DNA from: Gottfriedia sp049568075
GTDB taxonomy: Bacteria; Bacillota; Bacilli; Bacillales; Bacillaceae_G
Direction: 5' to 3' (one strand)
NCBI GenBank assembly: GCA_049568075.1
Contig: CP144911.1
Length of the DNA stretch: 64,000 bases
The notes under the pieces were generated by a model. The model was not told the DNA's origin and ran no database searches. It saw nothing but the letters and a program-made list of their open reading frames with translations. Shown one piece after another: positions 44,066-51,946 of the stretch; position 1 is the first letter of the stretch, and every line of letters starts with the position of its first letter. Both the position numbers and the translations under genes were made by a program.

Positions 44066-44776
44066 CTAGCTTTTTGGCTTAACACCTAAGTGCATTGCTG
44101 CTACACCAAAAGTATAAGGTTTAATTTTTATTTTTTCTAACCCTGCTTTTTTGAAAAGATTTGCAAGTTCATTCATTCCTGGAAACGTGCTTGCACTTTC
44201 TTGTAACCAAGAATATTCTTTAAAACTTTTAGCAAATATTTTCCCAAAAATCGGCATGATGTATTTAAAATACGCTTTATACACATGTCTAACACCAAAT
44301 GCAGTCGGTTGTGATGTTTCTAAACAGACCACAATACCTCCAGACTTAACGACTCTTGTCATTTCCTTCAACACTGTATAATAATCTGGAACATTTCTTA
44401 AACCAAATCCAATTGTAACAACATCAAAATAGTTGTCCTCAAATGGTAACTCCATAGCATTTCCATGAATTAATTTTACTTGTTCTAAGTGCATATTTTT
44501 AACTTTTTCTTCACCGATAGATAGCATATTTTTACTAAAGTCTAAACCTACTACTTCTCCATCTTTTCCAACTGTATTTGCAAGTGCAATTGTCCATTCA
44601 CCAGTACCACAGCATACATCAAGCGCTTTCATACCTTTTTGAACATTCATAATTTTCATAGTTTGTTTACGCCATGCAATATGTCGTCTAAAACTAATAA
44701 TACCATTCATTGTATCATATTTATTGTAAATCTTTTCAAACACGTCATGTACGCGTTCTTCTTTTGATTGAGTCAT
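44066..44776 (-). CDS. menG: Demethylmenaquinone methyltransferase
   Basis: A 236-residue SAM methyltransferase (UbiE/MenG). KALDVCCGTGEWTIALA is the SAM loop, IHGNAMELPFEDNYFDVVTIGFGLRNVPD and the final IKPYTFGVAAMHLGVKP are family signatures. It performs the last step of menaquinone synthesis, feeding the qcr complex encoded nearby. The ATG at 44776 follows GGGGG; the upstream GTG at 44788 would place the ribosome site inside the gene. Confidence 0.95.
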   Translation of the reverse strand: MTQSKEERVHDVFEKIYNKYDTMNGIISFRRHIAWRKQTMKIMNVQKGMKALDVCCGTGEWTIALANTVGKDGEVVGLDFSKNMLSIGEEKVKNMHLEQVKLIHGNAMELPFEDNYFDVVTIGFGLRNVPDYYTVLKEMTRVVKSGGIVVCLETSQPTAFGVRHVYKAYFKYIMPIFGKIFAKSFKEYSWLQESASTFPGMNELANLFKKAGLEKIKIKPYTFGVAAMHLGVKPKS

Positions 44777-44817
44777 ATAAACCCCCACTAAACTAATTAC
44801 GATTACTTCTATGTAGA

Positions 44818-45489
44818 TTAATTTTGTAATTGTATTATTTTTGATAATTCTTCTTTTGTTTTAGCTAAATCAACAATCCCCATTATTCTTTGAAATTGGG
44901 TAATAAAATCAGAGCAGTTTTCAACTGATGATCGTTCGAATTCTTTTTTCAGTCTTGACATTAAACATTCTTGCTCAATATGCTTTATTGATTCTTCAGC
45001 TGATATAAATTTTGCAAAATGTACAAGTATAGTTGATTCGATTATAGTTATGCAGTTGAAAAGATCTTCTAAGGAACTAAATTGTTCGTGAACTAGATTG
45101 ATCTTCTCTTCATTCATTTCCTTAACAGCATATGAAAGTTCTCGTATTAATCCAATTTCACCAGTTTTAGATAGAGCATCGTAATATAGTCCACTATATA
45201 GGTCCCCTTCTAAAACGGTTAATTGTTTCTTTTCACGATCCATTGGTGTAACTTCATATGTTGATACCTTTTCATGTGTATCTAATGCAATTTGATGAAT
45301 CATCAAGGCTTTACAATAATGCACAATTTTATCACTCGTAAAATTGTGTTCTTTTAATAAATTTATTAATAAAGTAACCTTTACATCATCAATGGTCGGT
45401 GCCTGAAGATGTTGATTTAAATATGGGTGTCTAATCGTATGTAATATTTGAGTGATTACTTCATTTTTTAACTCGTGAATACTATTCAT
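44818..45489 (-). CDS. hepS: Heptaprenyl diphosphate synthase component I
   Basis: A roughly 223-residue helical protein of the HepS family: HPYLNQHLQAPTIDD, LMIHQIALDTHEKV and LTVLEGDLYSGLYYDAL match B. subtilis HepS. It is the small subunit that HepT needs for chain elongation. ATG at 45489 gives the best alignment; an ATG at 45507 lacks a ribosome site. Upstream, B. subtilis has mtrB (TRAP); here only a hairpin relic lies between hepS and folE. Confidence 0.9.
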   Translation of the reverse strand: MNSIHELKNEVITQILHTIRHPYLNQHLQAPTIDDVKVTLLINLLKEHNFTSDKIVHYCKALMIHQIALDTHEKVSTYEVTPMDREKKQLTVLEGDLYSGLYYDALSKTGEIGLIRELSYAVKEMNEEKINLVHEQFSSLEDLFNCITIIESTILVHFAKFISAEESIKHIEQECLMSRLKKEFERSSVENCSDFITQFQRIMGIVDLAKTKEELSKIIQLQN

Positions 45490-45599
45490 TATTTCCATCC
45501 ATTCCATTTATAACTGATTTTTTCATTATACCATAAGTAGTTTAGATGGTATAAGTTGATTGCTCAATCAACTTGCATTATTTATAAATGAATATTTTA

Positions 45600-45653
45600 A
45601 AAAAAGCAGGACTCCCGGCTTTTTAGACTGCCTGTCAAACGCCCTGCTTTTTG
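45600..45653 (-). repeat. Terminator with embedded repeat-arm relic
   Basis: AAAAAGCAGG and CCTGCTTTTT form an outer terminator stem between folE and hepS. The loop contains AGACTGCCTGTCAAACGCC (45625-45643), which matches the left arm of the repeat cores at 13935 and 50656. It looks like a deletion product of the same element inside a terminator. Confidence 0.6.
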
Positions 45654-45664
45654 CTTATTTGATT

Positions 45665-46237
45665 CTATTTAGTTGAATGAATCATTGCAAGGATTTCATT
45701 TCTTCCTTGCACATCCTCTTTAAGTGAGCCACGCACAGCAGTCGTAACAGTTTTTGAGCCTGGTTTTCTTACTCCACGCATAGACATACACATATGTTCT
45801 GCTTCTACAACTACCATTGCTCCATGTGGCTGTAGTACTTCCATAATAGCATCAACTACCGAGGAAGTAATACGCTCTTGTAGCTGAGGTCTTTTAGCTA
45901 CTGTTTCTACAGTACGTGCTAATTTACTTAAACCAGTTACTCTACCATTTCTAGGTATGTACGCTACATGTGCAACTCCGTAAAATGGTAATAGATGATG
46001 CTCGCACATTGAATGGAATGGAATATCTTTAACAAGAACTAATTCTTCATGATCTTCACCAAATACTTTATGTAAATGAGCTTTTTCGTCTTGGCGCATA
46101 CCAGAGAATACTTCAGCATACATTTTCGCAACCCGTTTTGGCGTTTCGTAAATTCCTTCTCTATTTGGATCATCACCGATAGCTTCGAGAATTAGACGAA
46201 CCGCTTGTTCAATTTTTTCTAAATTAACTTCATTCAT
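45665..46237 (-). CDS. folE: GTP cyclohydrolase I (MtrA)
   Basis: A 190-residue enzyme, same length as B. subtilis MtrA. ETPKRVAKMYAEVFSG, FHSMCEHHLLPFYGVAHVAYIP (zinc Cys and His), LSKLARTVETVAKRPQLQERIT and EAEHMCMSMRGVRKPG (second zinc Cys) are conserved. It opens the GTP ring for folate synthesis. The ATG at 46237 follows GGGGGATC; upstream codons are not needed. In B. subtilis it is co-transcribed with mtrB, which is missing here. Confidence 0.95.
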   Translation of the reverse strand: MNEVNLEKIEQAVRLILEAIGDDPNREGIYETPKRVAKMYAEVFSGMRQDEKAHLHKVFGEDHEELVLVKDIPFHSMCEHHLLPFYGVAHVAYIPRNGRVTGLSKLARTVETVAKRPQLQERITSSVVDAIMEVLQPHGAMVVVEAEHMCMSMRGVRKPGSKTVTTAVRGSLKEDVQGRNEILAMIHSTK

Positions 46238-46428
46238 TAATTGATCCCCCATGCTAAAAAAAATTCTAATATTCACTATCAGATTCGTTTTATTTTAACA
46301 TAATTCTTTTTTTATAGGCAAAAAAAAGAAGGATACTTTCTTTTTTGACACCTAAACTTAAGCCTTTCTTTGTCCAAAATTATTTATTGGTCCCAAAAAC
46401 AGAAGACTTTTTGGACTTTTTTAGCAAA

Positions 46429-46463
46429 AAAAGAAGGATGCTTTTATTAGCATCCTTCTTTTT
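46429..46463 (-). terminator. hbs terminator
   Basis: AAAGAAGGATGCT-TTTATT-AGCATCCTTCTTTTT is a strong stem with a T run on the minus strand, directly after the hbs stop at 46480. A partial copy of its left half lies at 46322-46340. Confidence 0.9.
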
Positions 46464-46479
46464 CGCTTAAATTATGTAA

Positions 46480-46752
46480 TTATTTTACTGCATCCTTAAG
46501 CGCTTTACCAGGTTTGAAAGCTGGAACTTTACTAGCTGCGATTTCGATTTCCTCGCCAGTTTGTGGATTACGTCCTTTACGAGCTGCACGCTCACGAACT
46601 TCAAAGTTACCAAATCCGATTAATTGTACTTTATCCCCGTTTTGTAACGCACCAAGAATTGATTCGAATACAGCGTCTACTGCTAAAGTAGCTTGTTTTT
46701 TAGTTAATTCACCAGCTTCAGCAACTGCATTGATTAAATCTGTTTTGTTCAT
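46480..46752 (-). CDS. hbs: HU-type DNA-binding protein HBsu
   Basis: A 90-residue nucleoid protein beginning MNKTDLINAVAEAGELTKKQA. The DNA-binding arm is FGNFEVRERAARKGRNPQTGEEI, and the end is FKPGKALKDAVK. The true start is the ATG at 46752, preceded by GGGAGGAGGTGAAAGAC. Nearly identical in sequence and length to B. subtilis HBsu. It stands between folE and spoIVA as usual. Confidence 0.97.
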   Translation of the reverse strand: MNKTDLINAVAEAGELTKKQATLAVDAVFESILGALQNGDKVQLIGFGNFEVRERAARKGRNPQTGEEIEIAASKVPAFKPGKALKDAVK

Positions 46753-46858
46753 GTCTTTCACCTCCTCCCAAAATTTTAGATGTTTCTTAATTTCATTTGT
46801 GACCAAAATTTTAAATTTTATACAACAAATTCCAATTAATTTCTTTGTCATGCCTTAT

Positions 46859-46885
46859 ATTATACGATTCTACGGCTTTTTTCAA
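46859..46885 (-). promoter_or_regulatory. Candidate promoter of hbs
   Basis: On the minus strand TATAAT (46864-46859) with TTGAAA 15 bases, or ATTGAA 16 bases, upstream. It would give a leader of about 100 nt before the hbs ATG. The short spacer lowers confidence. Confidence 0.45.
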
Positions 46886-47186
46886 TATGTTTTATAAGAA
46901 AATGTTGGAATTACTCGAAAACAGGTGGTGATTTTTCTGAAAAGTTCATTTTTCTTCTTCAATTTTCTTATAAGTACTTCTGAAAGTATGATAGTTACTG
47001 AATTAATCGGCATTTTTTTAATTTTTTTGATGATTTTTAATAAATTTATTTTTGTTGAATTTTGTCGAATGAAATTTATTTTTCTTTGCTAATTTTCTGT
47101 GATTTTTTTAAAAATTTCATTTCACCAAATAAAATAGGACTTTCAGATTTTTTAAAAATTAGTCTTTATATTTCGCTAAAACAAAA
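46886..47186. other. AT-rich region upstream of hbs
   Basis: About 300 bases of A+T-rich sequence between the hbs promoter candidate and the spoIVA terminator. It contains repeated ATTTATTTTT-like runs but no reading frame, hairpin or motif I can support. A second hbs promoter could lie here. Confidence 0.4.
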
Positions 47187-47212
47187 AAATCAGATGGTTT
47201 TTACCACCTGAT
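47187..47212 (-). terminator. spoIVA terminator
   Basis: The minus strand reads ATCAGGTGGT-AAAA-ACCATCTGATTTTTTTG, immediately after the spoIVA stop. Confidence 0.9.
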
Positions 47213-47222
47213 CAATTAATGA

Positions 47223-48701
47223 TTAAAGGATAATTGCAATTAAGCCGCCACTTCCTTCGTTAATAATTCTTTCTAAAGTTTCTTTCAATTTATATCTTGC
47301 ATTTTCTGGCATTAGTGAAAGTTTCGCTTGGATGCCTTCTCGTACGATTGAACTTAAAGAACGTCCAAATATATCTGAGTTCCAAATTGATAATGGATTA
47401 TCTTCAAAATCTTGCATTAAGTATTTAACAAGTTCTTCACTTTGTTTTTCAGTTCCGATGATTGGTTCAAACGTTGACTCAACATCAACTTTAATCATAT
47501 GAATTGAAGGTGCTACTGCTTTTAATTTGACCCCAAATCTTGAACCATGGCGTATAATTTCTGGCTCATCTAAGCTCATATCTAAAAGCGAAGGTGCAGC
47601 AACTCCATAGCCGGTTTGTTTAACCATTTTTAAGGCATCTGCTACTTGATCATATTCTTGTTTAGCATGAGCAAAGTCTTGCATTAATTCTAATAGATGA
47701 TCTTTACCGCGAATTTCTACTCCCACTACTTCTTTTAAGACTCGATCATATAACTCATCTGGTGCAGATAAATCAATTTCTGCAACCCCTTGCCCCATAT
47801 CTATTCCAGCAAGTTGAGCATGTTCAATAAATTCATAATCACTAAATTGGCCAACTACATAATCTACATCTCTTAATCGCTTAATATCTTTAACTGTTTC
47901 TTGAATTGCTTCTTGGTAGCTTTGGCGTAGCCAGTGATTTTCTTTTAAAACTAATACCCAGCTAGGTAAGTTTACGTTCACTTCAAGGACTGGGAATTCG
48001 TATAAAGCTTCGCGAAGTACGTTCATTACATCTCCTTCGCGCATTGCTTCAACACTTAATGCGATGACAGGAATATCGTACTTTTCTGATAGTTCTTGTC
48101 TAAGTGCTTCTGTATTAGGATGATATGGCTGAGAAGAGTTAATCACCATAATGAAAGGCTTTCCAACTTCTTTTAATTCAGCAACTACTCGTTCCTCTGC
48201 TTCGATATAATCGTATCTAGCTATCTCTCCGATTGTGCCATCAGTTGTTACAACAACTCCAATTGTAGAATGCTCTTGAATAACTTTTCTTGTACCGATT
48301 TCTGCCGCTTCATTAAATGGAATCGGTTCTTCATACCAAGGAGTGCTAATCATTCTAGGACCATTTTCATCCTCATATCCTTTAGCCCCTGGCACACTAT
48401 AACCAACGCAATCTACTAATCGAATATTTACATCTAACCCATCCGCTACATGAATTTTTACGCCTTGATTCGGAACGAATTTTGGTTCAGTTGTCATTAT
48501 TGTTTTACCTGCAGCGCTTTGAGGTAATTCATCATGTGCTCTAGCACGATCAGCTTCATTTTGAATATTAGGGATTACAACAGCTTCCATAAAGCGTTTA
48601 ATAAATGTTGATTTACCAGTACGCACAGCACCTACAACACCTAAGTAGATATCTCCTCCTGTGCGCTCGGCAATGTCTTTAAAAATATCTATCTTTTCCA
48701 T
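47223..48701 (-). CDS. spoIVA: SpoIVA, spore coat morphogenetic ATPase
   Basis: A 492-residue protein, full length. The Walker A loop GAVRTGKSTF (about 24-33), the TMTTEPKFVP switch region and VVTTDGTIGEI, then VINSSQPYHP, identify its GTPase-like ATPase domain. The C-terminus (LERIINEGSGGLIAIIL) is the polymer and SpoVM-contacting end. It polymerises on the forespore to found the coat. GGGAGGGG precedes the ATG. Upstream, TCATAG and GTATACTAC could be a sigma-E promoter, but this is weak. Confidence 0.97.
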   Translation of the reverse strand: MEKIDIFKDIAERTGGDIYLGVVGAVRTGKSTFIKRFMEAVVIPNIQNEADRARAHDELPQSAAGKTIMTTEPKFVPNQGVKIHVADGLDVNIRLVDCVGYSVPGAKGYEDENGPRMISTPWYEEPIPFNEAAEIGTRKVIQEHSTIGVVVTTDGTIGEIARYDYIEAEERVVAELKEVGKPFIMVINSSQPYHPNTEALRQELSEKYDIPVIALSVEAMREGDVMNVLREALYEFPVLEVNVNLPSWVLVLKENHWLRQSYQEAIQETVKDIKRLRDVDYVVGQFSDYEFIEHAQLAGIDMGQGVAEIDLSAPDELYDRVLKEVVGVEIRGKDHLLELMQDFAHAKQEYDQVADALKMVKQTGYGVAAPSLLDMSLDEPEIIRHGSRFGVKLKAVAPSIHMIKVDVESTFEPIIGTEKQSEELVKYLMQDFEDNPLSIWNSDIFGRSLSSIVREGIQAKLSLMPENARYKLKETLERIINEGSGGLIAIIL

Positions 48702-48845
48702 GTGTTCCCCTCCCGATTTATCAATACATGGGAATAATTGACTTGAAGTAGTATACCTATGACAATATCATTCTATGATGTTGTCCTAGTGAGTTATGAC
48801 AAGATTTTTTATTTTTTCTTTTTATTCACTTGGGATCAAATAAAA

Positions 48846-48884
48846 TAATCCTTCGATAAAATGTATTCTTTTATCAAAGGATTA
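48846..48884 (-). terminator. yphF terminator
   Basis: AATCCTTCGATAAAA-TGTATTC-TTTTATCAAAGGATT is a 15-base stem with one mismatch. It lies a few bases after the yphF stop. Confidence 0.85.
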
Positions 48885-48897
48885 TGATTTATATTAT

Positions 48898-49614
48898 TTA
48901 TTTTTGTTCTAAAAACACTGGTTGTCCATCTTTAATCGTATATGGAAGTGAGTATGCAGGCACGATTGGAGAGTCTTTTACTAAAATAGAACGAATATCT
49001 TCACCGAACTTATAATTTTTCGCTTCTTTTATTTTTGCATATAAATCACTTGAATAGTCAACATAGAACTCCCCATCATTCCCCATGATAATTGGTAAGT
49101 TCTTATTGCTATAAGGACTTACTACGAACGGTTCTTCCTTGAAACCCATCTTTTTATAGTTTAATAGAAAAACACCATTAGCCAATGTTTTCTTGATTGG
49201 TGGGTATGTATGTTTATCTTTATAAACTTGTACTCTTAATGAAACATCTCTTAGTTTCTCTGCAATTCTAAGATCGACTAATTTAACAGTCGGATTCTTC
49301 TCTGCATCTACTAATACGTACTGGAAGATACCACCATTTTCATAAGAATTACCGGGTGCATCACTTAAATAACCAGGTGTTAGTTTTGTAAAATCAATTG
49401 GATATTTAATATAAATAGGTGTATTCATATCCTTGTTTTTTATAGGTAACATTCCTGAATTGTTTTCCTTAAATTTATTAATTGCAGTTTGAACTGATTG
49501 CAATTGATCATCATATGGTACTTGATTTTGTGCAAGTTTATCTTGTGGATATAAACAGCCACTTAATAGACTTATAACAAAACACATTAGAATGGAAAGA
49601 AATAGCTTTTTCAT
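48898..49614 (-). CDS. yphF: YphF, lipoprotein
   Basis: A 238-residue lipoprotein. The signal peptide ends LLSGC with the lipid-bearing Cys at residue 20. The body includes QVPYDDQLQSVQTAINKFKEN and YIKYPIDFTKLTPGYLSDAPG, matching the YphF family next to yphE and spoIVA. The ATG at 49614 follows AAGGGGAC. No enzymatic motif is apparent; sporulation context suggests a spore-envelope role, unproved. Confidence 0.82.
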   Translation of the reverse strand: MKKLFLSILMCFVISLLSGCLYPQDKLAQNQVPYDDQLQSVQTAINKFKENNSGMLPIKNKDMNTPIYIKYPIDFTKLTPGYLSDAPGNSYENGGIFQYVLVDAEKNPTVKLVDLRIAEKLRDVSLRVQVYKDKHTYPPIKKTLANGVFLLNYKKMGFKEEPFVVSPYSNKNLPIIMGNDGEFYVDYSSDLYAKIKEAKNYKFGEDIRSILVKDSPIVPAYSLPYTIKDGQPVFLEQK

Positions 49615-49634
49615 GTTAGTCCCCTTTATTCTCA

Positions 49635-49832
49635 TTAACTAGGCCAGCTTAATACGATATATGTAATTAAAATCCCTGAAATAATTAAAGACATATATGC
49701 AATGAAAGCTGTAATCATTTTTAAAAATTTTATTTTTATTTTGTTTCTACTCAAGAAAATTAAAAATAATGATAAAAGCATTAATCCGATTCCTACAAAA
49801 GAAATAATTTCATTAATATGTGCCGCGTTCAT
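49635..49832 (-). CDS. yphE: YphE, DUF2768 small membrane protein
   Basis: A 65-residue protein with two membrane helices (ISFVGIGLMLLSLFLIFL and MITAFIAYMSLIISGILITYIVL) joined by a basic loop (SRNKIKIKFLK). It is immediately upstream of yphF, as in B. subtilis. Function unknown. Confidence 0.82.
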   Translation of the reverse strand: MNAAHINEIISFVGIGLMLLSLFLIFLSRNKIKIKFLKMITAFIAYMSLIISGILITYIVLSWPS

Positions 49833-50029
49833 TATGTTCCCCCTATGTATTTTCTACCATTATTATAGTATCAAAATAATCACATGATTTGAATTAAAAT
49901 CTTTTTAATCCTATTAAGACATTATCGACTTATTTAATGCTTACGTATACTTGTCTGCTATAAATTTATTTCCAGCTTCATAAAAAATCCATTAGAACAT
50001 ATTCACTAGTTACAACCTTTACAACACCA

Positions 50030-50170
50030 TCAAAATACCTCCTTGATAAAAACCAACCAAGGAGGACTTTATGACCATTCACATATTTAAAGGGACAAAA
50101 TAAAAAGAAAGAAAAAGTAAAAATATACTTCTTCTTTCTTCGAAGCAAACTGGGGCAATTGCTTCGTAAT
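50030..50170. other. Cluster of hairpins between yphE and the spoVIF-like gene
   Basis: Three stems follow each other. CCTCCTTG/CAAGGAGG (50038-50065) has one arm that is a perfect ribosome site. AAGAAAGAA.../...TTCTTTCTT (50104-50140) has a T-rich tail on the minus strand and is the probable terminator of the spoVIF-like gene. CGAAGCAA/TTGCTTCG lies at 50140-50165. After the first stem an ATG at 50071 opens only a 10-codon frame. The rest of the gap (49833-50030, 50171-50274) shows nothing. Confidence 0.55.
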
Positions 50171-50274
50171 CATCCTCGACTAACACCCACCAGAATACAT
50201 CCGGTATAAGTCATTCTATAGTATGCGAAAATGTATGATTATGCACTAAATACATCGCTGAAGAATAAGCCCAA

Positions 50275-50544
50275 TTATTTTTGTTTAAACATATTTGTTA
50301 ATGATTGAAAATCTAATGGCATATTATTTGTAACAATTGCTTGAACGATTTTGTCTTCTTTTTCCTTAGAAACTTGACGACCTGTCATCAATGCAATTTG
50401 ACGAACTAGTTTTCTAACAGTTGCTTCATCTTTAAAGTTTGCATCTTTTACTGAATCAGCGACTTTAAAAATATCTGATTTGCTTACATTTGCTTTCTTT
50501 TCAATCTTATCGAAGAAACCATTTGGATTATTATTAGTCACCAT
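50275..50544 (-). CDS. Stage VI sporulation protein F-like
   Basis: An 89-residue helical protein: GFFDKIEKKANVSKSDIFKVADSVKDANFKDEATVRKLVRQIA and a final QSLTNMFKQK. This is the SpoVIF (YjcC) family, a GerE-associated regulator of coat genes in B. subtilis. There the named gene lies elsewhere, so this may be a second member or the relocated one. AAGGAGG precedes the ATG. Confidence 0.75.
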   Translation of the reverse strand: MVTNNNPNGFFDKIEKKANVSKSDIFKVADSVKDANFKDEATVRKLVRQIALMTGRQVSKEKEDKIVQAIVTNNMPLDFQSLTNMFKQK

Positions 50545-50626
50545 TCAAACCTCCTTCTTTTCTATACAACATATGCTATGCAAAAAAAGAGAAATGGTGA
50601 AACGCCTATTTTAGTCCAAAAAAGAA

Positions 50627-50839
50627 AAAGCACTAAAACAAAGTTTTAATGCTTTCAGACTGTTGACAAACGCTCGCTTTCTTCGTTACTTCGCCTGTCT
50701 GCGGTGCTCATTACCGTCTAATTCCGCTCCTCACCAGGCTTCGCGCCTCGAAAGACAAGCGCTTGCAATCAGTCTGAAAATCAATGTTTTTGTACTTTGT
50801 TAACAAATTAAAAGCACTAAAACAAAGTTTTAATGCTTT
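50627..50839. repeat. Terminator-flanked repeat element, copy 2
   Basis: A 29-base hairpin, AAAGCACTAAAAC-AAAGTTTTAATGCTTT, occurs as direct copies at 50627-50655 and 50811-50839. The 121-base core (50656-50776) starts CAGACTGTTGACAAACGCT and ends AGCGCTTGCAATCAGTCTG, inverted repeats of each other with a few mismatches. As in copy 1, a stretch with TTTTTGTACTTTGTTAACA lies between core and right hairpin. It separates gpsA from the spoVIF-like gene. Confidence 0.88.
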
Positions 50840-50866
50840 TAATCTGATTGTATTTACATAAATTAA

Positions 50867-51904
50867 TTACTCAGCAAGATCGCTTATATAATTTGAAGTA
50901 CTTTCGCCCTCATGTTTTTTTACACGGGACATAAGTGCATCAACTGCTAATTTTGGATTTTTATTTTCAAATAATACTGCGTGTAATTCATTAACAATTG
51001 GCATCTCTACATTTACTTGTTTTGCTAATTGATATGCAGCCTTAGTCGTGCGAACACCTTCAACGACCATGCCCATATTATCTAATACTTCGTCTAAAGA
51101 TTTGCCTTTCCCTAATAAATTACCAGCTCTCCAGTTACGGCTATGGACACTCGTACAAGTTACGATTAAATCGCCCATTCCTGTTAAACCAGCAAAAGTT
51201 TGAGTATTAGCTCCCATAGCCTTACCTAAACGGATTATTTCTGCAAGTCCTCGTGTCATTAAAGCCGCCTTCGCGTTGTCGCCATATCCAAGCCCGTCAG
51301 TAATACCAGCAGCAAGAGCGATAATATTCTTTAATGCTCCACCAATTTCTACACCAATTACATCTTCGTTTGTGTATACACGGAAATAACCATTTGAGAA
51401 TAATTCTTGAACAATTTCCGCATCTTCCATATTTTTAGATGCCGATGTTACAGTCGTTGGATGTCTTAAAGCAACTTCTTCAGCATGACTTGGACCTGAT
51501 AATACAACTACTGATTTTAAGAATTTCGATTCAATTTCTTCAGCGATCATTTCTGAAACACGCTTAGATGTGTCAGGCTCAATCCCTTTACTTGCATGGA
51601 TTATTGTAACCTCGTTCGTTAATTCATTATTTAATTGTTGGCAAACTTCTCTTATTGCTTTAGTTGGAACAACAAGCAAAATATAGTTAGCTCCATTTAT
51701 AGCTTCCTTTAAATTAACCGATGCCTTTAAATTTTGAGGTAAATTAATTTCTGGCAAGTATCTTTTATTAGTATGCTGTTCATTTATTTCATTGATTTGT
51801 TCGGATTTATTTCCCCATAAAGTAACCGTATGCCCATTATCTGATAAAACCATGGCTAAAGCAGTACCCCAACTACCTGCACCTAAAACAGCGATTTTTT
51901 CCAA
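50867..51904 (-). CDS. gpsA: Glycerol-3-phosphate dehydrogenase [NAD(P)+]
   Basis: A 345-residue enzyme, exact B. subtilis length, making sn-glycerol-3-phosphate for phospholipids. AVLGAGSWGTALA binds NAD(P), VLSGPSHAEEVALRHPTTV and EIGGALKNIIALAAGITDGLGYGDNAKAAL hold the catalytic Lys, and GDLIVTCTSVHSRNW is conserved. I chose the TTG at 51904, seven bases after GGGGAG; the ATG at 51922 lies before that site. Confidence 0.95.
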   Translation of the reverse strand: MEKIAVLGAGSWGTALAMVLSDNGHTVTLWGNKSEQINEINEQHTNKRYLPEINLPQNLKASVNLKEAINGANYILLVVPTKAIREVCQQLNNELTNEVTIIHASKGIEPDTSKRVSEMIAEEIESKFLKSVVVLSGPSHAEEVALRHPTTVTSASKNMEDAEIVQELFSNGYFRVYTNEDVIGVEIGGALKNIIALAAGITDGLGYGDNAKAALMTRGLAEIIRLGKAMGANTQTFAGLTGMGDLIVTCTSVHSRNWRAGNLLGKGKSLDEVLDNMGMVVEGVRTTKAAYQLAKQVNVEMPIVNELHAVLFENKNPKLAVDALMSRVKKHEGESTSNYISDLAE

Positions 51905-51946
51905 TTCAACACTCCCCTTCATAAAGAATCCATATGTTACATCGAA

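Noticed and set aside
46514..46897. 127-codon plus-strand frame opposite hbs
   Set aside because: Shadow of hbs and its leader; no translation signals.
50071..50103. 10-codon frame MTIHIFKGTK after a perfect ribosome site
   Set aside because: Too short to call a gene, and the ribosome site is one arm of a hairpin; kept only as part of the structured region.
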